Source: Anaerolineae bacterium (GTDB lineage Bacteria; Chloroflexota; Anaerolineae; UBA1429). From it: a stretch of 9,457 nt of DNA. Every line of letters begins with the position of its first letter. Within the stretch, counting starts at the first letter, position 1. Shown here piece by piece: positions 1 through 5,620 of the stretch. Below the pieces are notes generated by a model. It saw only the letters and a program-made list of their open reading frames with translations. It was not told the origin of the DNA and did not search any database. The stretch lies in the NCBI GenBank assembly GCA_007118555.1, contig SKRJ01000339.1:1-9457 (forward strand). Reading direction: 5' to 3'. A program made the translations under genes and the position numbers.

Positions 1-362
1 GACAGGCAGGCCGCCCTGGCGCTGCGGAGGCTCAGATCCTCCGTGAGCCCGATGAGGGCGCATTCCAGCGGGGCCGCTACGCTCAGTGTGATCACCAAGG
101 CGTCGATGCCCTGCTGGCCCTGGCGCGGCATACTGGGCACATCCTGCTCATCCAGGAGGGGGCGCTGCACGATCTCTTGGAGGCGGTCCACAGAGCGATG
201 CAGGCTCTGGACCAGATCCACCTTGGGATGTAGTGTCGTGGCTGTGCTGGTGCTGGCGATCAGACGATGCACCCCCTCCACCGGCTCGAGCAGCGCCGCA
301 TGGGTGAGGGTTGCCCCGATATCCAAGGCGAGGATGGATTGGATCGGTGTATCTATGGACAT
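1..362 (-). CDS. MutL-family (glutamate mutase L-like) ASKHA ATPase, N-terminal part only
   Basis: The ATG at 362 opens a frame that runs without a stop through the left edge, so only the first 120 residues are visible and the C-terminus is missing. Residues 11-24 (LALDIGATLTHAAL) form the phosphate-1 strand-turn-strand of the actin/Hsp70/sugar-kinase fold. The following pattern (VEGVHRLIASTSTATTL, then an IDALVITLSVAAPL strand and LIGLTEDLSLRSARAA) matches my recollection of the glutamate mutase L family, proposed to act as a chaperone or reactivase for B12-dependent glutamate mutase in clostridia. It is unrelated to the mismatch-repair protein MutL. The start lies 3 bases after the stop of the upstream membrane-protein gene, so it is the last visible member of the minus-strand operon. 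No mutase subunit or cobalamin gene is in view, so a role with the co-transcribed membrane proteins is as likely as mutase maintenance. Family call fairly sure; function open. Confidence 0.72.
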   Translation of the reverse strand, partial: MSIDTPIQSILALDIGATLTHAALLEPVEGVHRLIASTSTATTLHPKVDLVQSLHRSVDRLQEIVQRPLLDEQDVPSMPRQGQQGIDALVITLSVAAPLECALIGLTEDLSLRSARAACL

Positions 363-365
363 GTT

Positions 366-1076
366 CTAGAGCCCCAGTTCCACAAAGCTGCCCAGCCAAT
401 CGTAGACCAAAAAGGCGAGCCGGCTCTGCAGGATGGCAAAGAACGTCAGGGCCGCTCCAGCCAGGATGGCGCCAAAGGCGACCATCATCACGAGCCGGCC
501 AAAGCGTCCCAGCGCCTGCACGCCGCGATGCCAGAGGCGCAGTGGCCCGTGGTCGGCGCGATGGTACTGAAAGGCCGCCAGTACGGCCAAAAGGCAAAAG
601 AGCAAGAACGCCGCGTCCAGCGCCGTGGCCCACCCCATGACGCCGCCGCCATAGGCAGCAGGAGCCAGCGATACAAAGGAGGCGGCCAACTGGGGCACCA
701 GGGTGCCGGTGAGGATGCCTCCCAGGGCCAGGGCGGCGCCTGTGCCCACGAGCACACCGAGGGGGATCCCGGCGAGAGCGGCCAGGGGGCGCAGGCCCCG
801 GGCCAGCAGCAGCAGGCCCAACAGCACGAACAGGGCCACAGGCCAGGCCTCTGCCGGATCCTGGACAAGACGCGTCAACCGCGGCGACAGCACATGGTTC
901 CACGCCAGGGCAGCCGCATAGCCGGCCGCCACCCCCACAAAGAGATGCTGCGCCAGGCGGTAGATCGGGTTATCCCCCAGGACATAGCTCAGGACGGCCA
1001 GCGTCAGCAGGCCAGCTATCCAGATCCCGATCAGGTTGCCGATGTCGGAGAGTGCTCCCCATTCTGCCAACGGCAC
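366..1076 (-). CDS. Uncharacterised six-TM membrane protein
   Basis: A 236-residue, very hydrophobic protein with about six predicted membrane helices, near residues 14-32, 43-61, 78-93, 98-120, 150-170 and 194-216. No signal peptide cleavage site is evident and I recognise no catalytic motif. The stretch GDNPIYRLAQHLFVGVAAGY (34-53), a polar run entering helix 2, looks like the most family-specific part; I recall similar NPxYRxAxHLFVG sequences in unnamed proteins of other bacteria, but cannot name a family. The start is GTG at 1076, chosen because an AAGGAG stands 10 bases upstream and the preceding gene ends 27 bases upstream. Its TAG stop lies 3 bases before the MutL-like gene. It is probably an integral subunit of the assembly encoded by this operon. 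Gene certain, function unknown. Confidence 0.85.
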   Translation of the reverse strand: MPLAEWGALSDIGNLIGIWIAGLLTLAVLSYVLGDNPIYRLAQHLFVGVAAGYAAALAWNHVLSPRLTRLVQDPAEAWPVALFVLLGLLLLARGLRPLAALAGIPLGVLVGTGAALALGGILTGTLVPQLAASFVSLAPAAYGGGVMGWATALDAAFLLFCLLAVLAAFQYHRADHGPLRLWHRGVQALGRFGRLVMMVAFGAILAGAALTFFAILQSRLAFLVYDWLGSFVELGL

Positions 1077-1103
1077 GTCTGCTCTGCTCCTTTCGCCCTG
1101 CGG

Positions 1104-2366
1104 TCAGTTCCGGTGCATGCGCCAGGGAACCACATTGGCCAGTATGGCCGCGAGCACGAATATGCCCCACAACGCCAGATGACTATCGGTACTGTGGAGG
1201 TCGTTGCGCTGGGGAGGCTCCTCCAGCGGGTACTCGAGCGCGCCATACGCCCCCCCCACCAGGGCCGCCAACTGGCCCGATTGACGATAGGGAATCAGCA
1301 ACGGCTCGATCCGCGCTGTCGCCAGAGCATAGGTGGGCGTATCCACCTGTGTATCCACCTGCTCGAGCCAGCGCCGCGCCGAGTTACCATCATCGGTCAG
1401 CAGGAGGATCGCGTCAAAATCATCCACCGTCCTGATGCCCTGCATGGCCGGCAGTTCCTCCCAGGACATCTGGCGCACGTCATCATGGGGCAGGATGGTG
1501 GCCAGATCCTGCGTCGCCATCCGAAGGCCGCGCTCCGCTCCCGGCAAATAGCCCAGAATGATATAGTTGGTGCCATACTGATAGTCCGGCACAAAGGTGG
1601 CCGCACGCCCCAGTACCTGCCAGGCAACGCCCACACCCTCGGGCCGCGTGCTGATCGCCACCAGCGCAACGTCTCGTCGGGCCAGATCGACGAGCACGCG
1701 TTCCGCCAGCGGATCCAGCTCGCCGCCATAGCCCGGTGTATAGTCGAATGCCACCAGCACCTGGCCCCCGGCAGCGATGTCCGCCATGGCTTGGGCCAGT
1801 TGCAGGGTCTGGGGCCGGGGGCTCTCCCACGGCTGGCTCTGGCGCCCCGTGATCAGGGGCATCAGGGCTGCCAGCAACACCAGCAGATAAAGCAACCGGC
1901 GGATGCCGCCCGGCATGCGTTCGCGCGTGGTGGATGCGCCCTCTCGCCGCATCGGGCTCAGAGGCGCCCGCTCGGTGGCGATGCGATGCAGCAGGGTGGC
2001 ATCTTCACGCTCGTCATCGCTGGGCAAGTGGAATGCAGCGCGATCCTGGGCGGACATCGGATCGGGCACGTCGGCCGGGGGCAAGAGCCCCTCCAATCCG
2101 GTGAGGGGATCCTCCTCTATGGGCGTACCGTCAGGAGGCTCGTCCGGGGTGCGGGGCTGATCGCCGGCGGGCTCGGACGCAGCGTCTGTCGGTGGCGGCG
2201 GCGGCAGAGGCGTCTGGCAGCGTGCGCAGGCCGCGCGATCGGGCTCATTGAGGGCGCCGCAGGCCGGGCATTCGCGGTACCGGTCCGGGGTCAGCGAGGC
2301 GCCACAGAACTCGCACTGACGTAGTGCCTCTGGATTCTCGTGTCCGCACTCTTTGCAGGCAATCAT
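1104..2366 (-). CDS. Double zinc-ribbon membrane protein with exported Rossmann-like domain
   Basis: A 420-residue protein with an unusual layered design. The N-terminus carries two rubredoxin-type zinc knuckle pairs: Cys4/Cys7 with Cys18/Cys21, then Cys33/Cys36 with Cys47/Cys50. A Pro- and acid-rich, probably disordered linker follows (52-125), then a basic stretch and a membrane helix (157-174). Next comes a soluble domain of about 220 residues (175-395) with alternating beta/alpha character, including GGQVLVAFDYTPGYGGELDP (200-219) and TNYIILGYLPGAERGL (266-281), closed by a second helix (397-414) and a short basic tail (WRMHRN). The positive-inside rule places the ribbons and tail in the cytoplasm and the large domain outside. 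I do not recognise a named family for that domain; similar VAFDY...GELDPLA and NLGYLPG sequences seem to recur in unnamed proteins. It lies 8 bases after the upstream six-TM gene. A zinc-dependent adaptor or sensor role is inference only. Confidence 0.87.
   Translation of the reverse strand: MIACKECGHENPEALRQCEFCGASLTPDRYRECPACGALNEPDRAACARCQTPLPPPPPTDAASEPAGDQPRTPDEPPDGTPIEEDPLTGLEGLLPPADVPDPMSAQDRAAFHLPSDDEREDATLLHRIATERAPLSPMRREGASTTRERMPGGIRRLLYLLVLLAALMPLITGRQSQPWESPRPQTLQLAQAMADIAAGGQVLVAFDYTPGYGGELDPLAERVLVDLARRDVALVAISTRPEGVGVAWQVLGRAATFVPDYQYGTNYIILGYLPGAERGLRMATQDLATILPHDDVRQMSWEELPAMQGIRTVDDFDAILLLTDDGNSARRWLEQVDTQVDTPTYALATARIEPLLIPYRQSGQLAALVGGAYGALEYPLEEPPQRNDLHSTDSHLALWGIFVLAAILANVVPWRMHRN
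1339..1361 (-). repeat. In-frame 12-base tandem duplication
   Basis: The unit GTATCCACCTGT (plus strand) occurs twice in a row, the second copy lacking only its last base. It lies inside the zinc-ribbon membrane protein gene and encodes the doubled peptide VDTQVDT (residues 338-343 region) on the minus strand. Being a multiple of three it leaves the frame intact. It looks like a small slippage duplication in a surface loop. Confidence 0.6.
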
Positions 2367-2374
2367 GGCAGCTC

Positions 2375-2986
2375 TTACTCCAAGGCCTGGGGACGATCCA
2401 TGCCTATCAGGATACGCAGCGTGGCGGCCAGGGTTCCCAGGGCCGTTCCCAGCAGGATGCCGCGCACGCCGGCCGTCACCGGTATCGCCAGAGTCCAGTC
2501 GCGCAGGGCCGGTATGACGGGCGAGATGCGCTCGCTCACGGCCAGTTGGCCCAGCAACATGAACAGACTGGTGATCAGGAGCACGATTGCCTCGGCGTGG
2601 CGCAGGCGAAAGGCGCGGTACGCAGCACTGACAATGAAAAAGGCCAACAGGGCTGTCATGGTCGCCTGGAGAGGGGTATACAGGTAATCAAAGATCCAGG
2701 CCAGCTCCGCCGAGCCCGGTAGAACCACGCCTATGCCAAAGGTGGCCAGCATGGCGATGACCAGAACCACGCTGTGGCCCGCCTCTGCCTCGCCGTGCAG
2801 CGCGCGGCGACCATGGGCCAGTGCCAGGTGGGCGGCGCCCATCAGCAGCGCTAGCGCCGCCAGAAAAGCGGCCCCCTCGACCAGCAGATTTGGCCACCCG
2901 CCCAGGATGCCGTCGGCGCCGAAAAAGCCCAGCAGCACTACCAGACCCGTGAGGCAAGCGACGGCTACAGGCACAGCACGTCTCAT
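2375..2986 (-). CDS. Uncharacterised six-TM membrane protein
   Basis: A 203-residue membrane protein starting with MRRAVPVAVACLTG, with about six hydrophobic helices near residues 4-23, 36-58, 71-90, 107-125, 131-150 and 166-195. The segment IFDYLYTPLQATM (98-110) between helices 3 and 4, then SAAYRAFRLRHAEA (120-133), is probably the conserved core; I recall nearly the same wording in unnamed proteins from Chloroflexota and some other phyla, but know of no assigned function. The ATG at 2986 is preceded by a strong purine run (GGGGGA) and follows the stop of the upstream gene by only 3 bases, so co-translation is likely. No transporter signature or catalytic motif is visible. Together with the other hydrophobic operon members it would contribute an intramembrane subunit. 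Gene certain, role unknown. Confidence 0.85.
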   Translation of the reverse strand: MRRAVPVAVACLTGLVVLLGFFGADGILGGWPNLLVEGAAFLAALALLMGAAHLALAHGRRALHGEAEAGHSVVLVIAMLATFGIGVVLPGSAELAWIFDYLYTPLQATMTALLAFFIVSAAYRAFRLRHAEAIVLLITSLFMLLGQLAVSERISPVIPALRDWTLAIPVTAGVRGILLGTALGTLAATLRILIGMDRPQALE

Positions 2987-2989
2987 CGG

Positions 2990-3757
2990 CTATCCCCCGA
3001 TACCCAACGAGGCCAGAATGGCCCCCGCGACGATGAGCAACGCCAACACGAATCGCATCACATCCTGGGTAGCCAGGCTCCCCAGGTATCTCGGACGGTG
3101 CAGATAGGCGCCGGCGGCGAACAGATCCTCTCCGATGATCGACTCGTCCACCGAAAGATGCATCAGGGCCACGGCGGCCGGGTCGCTGGTTCCGCCCAGC
3201 ACAGGCTCACCACGGGGTTGTAGCGCCTCGGCCAGCCACAGGCCTTCATCGCCATAATTGCCGACGAGGGCGTGGGACTCACGGGGGCGGCGATAGGCCT
3301 GATGTGCGCTACCAACGGCATAGGCCAGGCGATCGGGCCCGTAAAAGTAGAGCTCATTGCCTGCGAGCCCTGTATGGGCGCCCGCGCGGGCGAGGTTGAG
3401 CTGCAGAACGTTCATGGCCAAGAGGAGCGCTACGGGATTGCCCGTGGTGGCGCACAGGGCCTTGTCAGCTCGCGCCGCCTCGTGTTCCACATAGTCCAGG
3501 GTAACGAGTCCTGCCACCAGCTCGGGCGTGGCCTGACTCCACGCGCCGCTGCCCATGCTGACATGGATCGCCCGGCCTGTCTCGACGCTCTGCACAGAGA
3601 GGCGTCGCAGGCGCTCATACGCAGGAATCGGGCGCAGAGGGAACGGACTGTCGGGCCGTCGGATGAGATTGAACAGAATGAACAAGAGCGCAAAGAGCCC
3701 CAGCAGAATCAGGGCTGCCTCAAGCGTATAGTCCATCGCGATCTGTTGCAGTGGCAT
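2990..3757 (-). CDS. DUF6754-like membrane-anchored protein
   Basis: A 255-residue protein with one helix at each end (12-32 and 234-252) enclosing a soluble domain of about 200 residues. The domain begins with the basic segment RRPDSPFPLRPIPAYERL, then RLSVQSVETGRAIHVSMGSG (51-70), DYVEHEAARADKALCATTGN (88-107), an ELYFYGPDRLAYAVGSAHQAY patch (about 135-155) and an LVGNYGDEGLWLAEA patch (164-178). The arrangement matches what I recall of the DUF6754 family of unknown function; the name is a tentative recollection. The ATG at 3757 is preferred over one 81 bases upstream because it shares a base with the TAA of the preceding small gene (TAATG), a classic coupled start, whereas the longer form adds a charged non-hydrophobic leader. 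The overlap implies coordinated synthesis of the two proteins. Confidence 0.82.
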   Translation of the reverse strand: MPLQQIAMDYTLEAALILLGLFALLFILFNLIRRPDSPFPLRPIPAYERLRRLSVQSVETGRAIHVSMGSGAWSQATPELVAGLVTLDYVEHEAARADKALCATTGNPVALLLAMNVLQLNLARAGAHTGLAGNELYFYGPDRLAYAVGSAHQAYRRPRESHALVGNYGDEGLWLAEALQPRGEPVLGGTSDPAAVALMHLSVDESIIGEDLFAAGAYLHRPRYLGSLATQDVMRFVLALLIVAGAILASLGIGG

Positions 3758-4026
3758 TATCCGCTCTTTGCCTCGTTCGCGCGTGCCTGTTGCAGAGCCG
3801 TTTGAATAGCTTGGATGCCCCCGGGCGCATCCAGCCAAGCGGCGTACTGACCGATGACCTGCCTCCCATCACCGCCCCACAGAGGCTGGGACATGAGAAG
3901 CAACTGACTGGCGACAAAGCGCCAGGGCTTGAGTATCTCTAGCACAACTATGGCGGGCATCGCCAGCCCACGGGCCTGTAGTCCGTCTGCCAGCTTTTCG
4001 GCAGCGGCTTTATGGTCCGCAGGCAT
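3757..4026 (-). CDS. Small conserved protein, 89 residues, amphipathic
   Basis: A short gene between the HEAT-repeat gene and the DUF6754-like gene. The ATG at 4026 lies 5 bases after the HEAT stop, with a weak GAG ribosome site overlapping that stop. A longer reading from 4107 would overlap the HEAT gene and adds a low-complexity leader, so it is rejected. The protein has an N-terminal charged helix (1-20, DHKAAAEKLADGLQARG), a semi-hydrophobic middle (LAMPAIVVLEILKPWRFVAS, 21-40, then QLLLMSQPLW) and a helical tail ending KSG. The middle segment LEILKPWRFVASQLLLMSQP resembles a pattern I remember from small unnamed proteins (LExxxPLxFLxxQ) in other bacteria. It may lie along the membrane face or bind a partner; no enzyme motif is present. 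Its stop overlaps the next start, suggesting a stoichiometric partner of the DUF6754-like protein. Confidence 0.75.
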   Translation of the reverse strand: MPADHKAAAEKLADGLQARGLAMPAIVVLEILKPWRFVASQLLLMSQPLWGGDGRQVIGQYAAWLDAPGGIQAIQTALQQARANEAKSG

Positions 4027-4031
4027 TTTGC

Positions 4032-4991
4032 TCAGGTACGACGTAGGATGCGCCGGCGGCGAATCCACCCCAGCAGCCGAAAGATGACGTGTCTGATATC
4101 GTGCCATGTTCCCTGCTCTCGTTGCCGAATAGCCCCCATCGTGGATCGGGCGATACGATGGATGGGTTGGTCGAACAGAGTATAGTCATCGCCCAGGAGG
4201 CGTTCCAGCCCGGGAAGCGCCGCAACGGTCCCGATCTGCTCCAGGGCCCTGGCGCTATGCCAGCGTATCTCGCCGCTCTCATCCGAGAGGCATTGGATCA
4301 ACCGCTGGCGCGCCTCGCGAGAGGGCAACTGTCCCAGGGCCGAGATGGCCGCCACACGCGTGAGCACAGGTCCCTGGGCCGCCATGCTCGCCAGCGGCCC
4401 CACGGCCCCGGCGTCTCCGATGGCGCCCAACGCGTCGGCGGCCGCCACGCGCACCCATAGCGCCGGGTCGTCCAGCATCGTCAAGAGATCGCCGGTCGCC
4501 TCCATGGCGCCCAGGCGCCCCAGCGAGCGAGCGGCGCTGGCCCGCACACGCGCGGCCTCATCATGCATGGCCTGGCGCAAGAGCTGCACCGCGGCCTGCT
4601 GCGGCCAATGCCCCAGGGCATCGGCGATGGCCTCGCGCTGTGCATCGTCCGGCTGGTTCAGCGCGCTCTGCATCCAGGCCAGTAGCTCGTCCCGTGTGAG
4701 GGACGCATCTCCCTGGCTTTGGAGCAGCCGCACCTGGGCGTTCTCGAGATTCTGCGCCGTCTCGGCCAGCGCCAGAGCGGCTTCCCAGCGCACCAGTGGA
4801 TCGGGATCATTGAGGCTCGCCATCAGGACGCCGGCGATCTCGCGATCGGTGGAGCCGGCATAGCTCTGGACCTCGGCGCTACGTGTCAAAGCGTCTTGCG
4901 CAGAACTCGAATCGTGGTTGTGGGCGGCTGGAGACAAGGCACAGTATCCTTGGGCTACAGAGAGAAACACGAGAACTCTGACCTGCGCCAT
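4032..4991 (-). CDS. HEAT-repeat (PBS lyase-type) scaffold protein
   Basis: A 319-residue alpha-solenoid. At least five HEAT units end in the typical VRxxAAxALGxxG helix: LVRWEAALALAETA (66-79), VRASAARSLGRLG (149-161), VRVAAADALGAIGD (180-193), TRVAAISALGQLP (211-223) and IRWHSARALEQIG (242-254). These match the HEAT_2/PBS-lyase class that usually mediates protein-protein contacts. The C-terminus is strongly basic (LLGWIRRRRILRRT) and could bind membrane lipids or nucleic acid. Start choice is uncertain. I take the ATG at 4991, about 26 bases after the predicted transcription start, with an AGG 6 bases upstream. A TTG at 4937 has a better AAGGA site and would give 301 residues without the hydrophobic leader. 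The ATG at 5033 is unlikely because it precedes the promoter -10. First gene of the seven-gene run, so probably a cytoplasmic scaffold for the membrane components. Confidence 0.85.
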   Translation of the reverse strand: MAQVRVLVFLSVAQGYCALSPAAHNHDSSSAQDALTRSAEVQSYAGSTDREIAGVLMASLNDPDPLVRWEAALALAETAQNLENAQVRLLQSQGDASLTRDELLAWMQSALNQPDDAQREAIADALGHWPQQAAVQLLRQAMHDEAARVRASAARSLGRLGAMEATGDLLTMLDDPALWVRVAAADALGAIGDAGAVGPLASMAAQGPVLTRVAAISALGQLPSREARQRLIQCLSDESGEIRWHSARALEQIGTVAALPGLERLLGDDYTLFDQPIHRIARSTMGAIRQREQGTWHDIRHVIFRLLGWIRRRRILRRT

Positions 4992-5023
4992 AGTGAGCCT
5001 GTAGCGCAGGGCGACTGTGTCAG

Positions 5024-5052
5024 AGTATAACATGGGCTGAGAAACCGCACAA
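5024..5052 (-). promoter_or_regulatory. Sigma70-like promoter of the seven-gene operon
   Basis: On the minus strand TTGTGC (5052-5047) is followed after 17 bases by TATACT (5029-5024). The implied transcription start is near 5017, giving a leader of about 26 bases to the ATG at 4991 or about 80 to the TTG at 4937. This placement argues against the upstream ATGs at 5078 and 5033. No other good promoter is visible in the tight junctions of the downstream genes. Confidence 0.6.
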
Positions 5053-5101
5053 CCGGTTTTTGCGCCAGACGTCAGCAAAAATGCCTATTTTACGCCGTAT
5101 T

Positions 5102-5148
5102 TCTGTGGCTATCTCCTTCATGTGGGGCTTTTTGGCAACGGCCACAGA
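5102..5148. repeat. 8-bp inverted repeat between the two divergent promoters
   Basis: TCTGTGGC at 5102-5109 is the reverse complement of GCCACAGA at 5141-5148, separated by 31 bases. It sits between the minus-strand operon promoter and the trpB promoter. The arms are short and the spacing is wide, so chance is quite possible; if real it could be a two-site operator. No other feature is visible in 5053-5161. Confidence 0.25.
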
Positions 5149-5161
5149 GTCGGCGCGGCGC

Positions 5162-5190
5162 TTGACATCCTGGCCGTTGTGGACTAGAAT
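5162..5190 (+). promoter_or_regulatory. trpB: Near-consensus sigma70 promoter for the T-box/trpB transcript
   Basis: TTGACA (5162-5167) and TAGAAT (5185-5190) are separated by exactly 17 bases. The -35 is a perfect match and the -10 matches at five of six positions. Transcription should begin near 5197, immediately before the T-box leader. Such a strong unregulated-looking promoter fits control by attenuation downstream instead of by a repressor. Confidence 0.82.
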
Positions 5191-5196
5191 GTCTCA

Positions 5197-5526
5197 TGTA
5201 AAGACGTGGATCGGGAAGAGTACCTGCCAAGGCGGGATCCAGAGAGCCGGGAAAAGGTGTGAGCCCGGTATCGGCGCAGGCAGCGAATGGGCCCGGGAGT
5301 CGCCTTGTCGAAAACGTGACGAGTAGACAAGGCCGGAGTCGCCACCGTTATCAGGGCTGAGGATATCGGACCGGATCGATGCAGGATCTCGTCCCGTATC
5401 TGCAAGAGTGGGGCTGGCACAGGGTATCCGCCATCACGGCGGATTTTGTCGTTTCTGGGCCAGGCCAAGCAGGGTGGTACCGCGGGAGCAAGGCTCTCGT
5501 CCCTCAAGGGACGGGGCCTTTTTTTT
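5197..5526 (+). promoter_or_regulatory. Tryptophan-specific T-box riboswitch leader
   Basis: A complete T-box that senses uncharged tRNA-Trp and controls trpB by transcription antitermination. Stem I: AGTA (5219-5222) and GAA (5285-5287) form the specifier-loop S-turn, and the specifier codon TGG (5288-5290) follows, with a purine after it. The stem above is CTGCC (5224-5228) with GGCAG (5279-5283). The distal part shows AGAGAG (5241-5246), a CCGGG/CCCGG stem (5247-5251, 5264-5268) and the GGTGTGAG loop. Stem II pairs GCCTTGTC (5302-5309) with GACAAGGC (5326-5333) and contains its own GAA/AGTA pair. Stem III is a perfect 7-bp hairpin (5426-5444). The antiterminator carries AGGGTGGTACCGCG (5471-5484), whose AGGG can pair with CCCT (5501-5504), exclusive of the terminator. 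The TGGT bulge (5475-5478) would contact the tRNA NCCA end. Very confident in the class and in the Trp specificity. Confidence 0.95.
5490..5526 (+). terminator. Intrinsic terminator of the T-box leader
   Basis: The arms AAGGCTCTCGTCCC (5490-5503) and GGGACGGGGCCTT (5508-5520) pair with one bulge around a TCAA loop, followed by a run of eight T residues (5519-5526). Its 5' arm shares CTCTCG and CCCT with the antiterminator, so charged tRNA-Trp favours this hairpin and stops transcription before trpB. Bases 5527-5620 after it hold no further structure I can support. Confidence 0.93.
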
Positions 5527-5620
5527 GTTGCTTGGGGCATCTGCTCCGACAAGTTGGTATCTGTTCGGTATGTTGGCGTTCAGTACGTTCATCCTGTAGG
5601 CACGCAAAGGAGAGCACATC

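Noticed and set aside
1..362. Mismatch-repair MutL
   Set aside because: The GHKL ATPase motifs of DNA-repair MutL are absent; the sequence has the ASKHA phosphate-1 motif instead.
267..2324. A 685-codon plus-strand open frame, antisense to three operon genes
   Set aside because: Its product is rich in Gln, His, Arg and Gly with no domain or hydrophobic pattern, typical of the reverse frame of GC-rich genes. The opposite strand encodes clear membrane and zinc-ribbon proteins with proper ribosome sites.
4032..4991. HEAT protein as phycobilin lyase
   Set aside because: The repeats are of the PBS-lyase HEAT type, but that domain is widespread in scaffold proteins and nothing else here suggests phycobilisomes.
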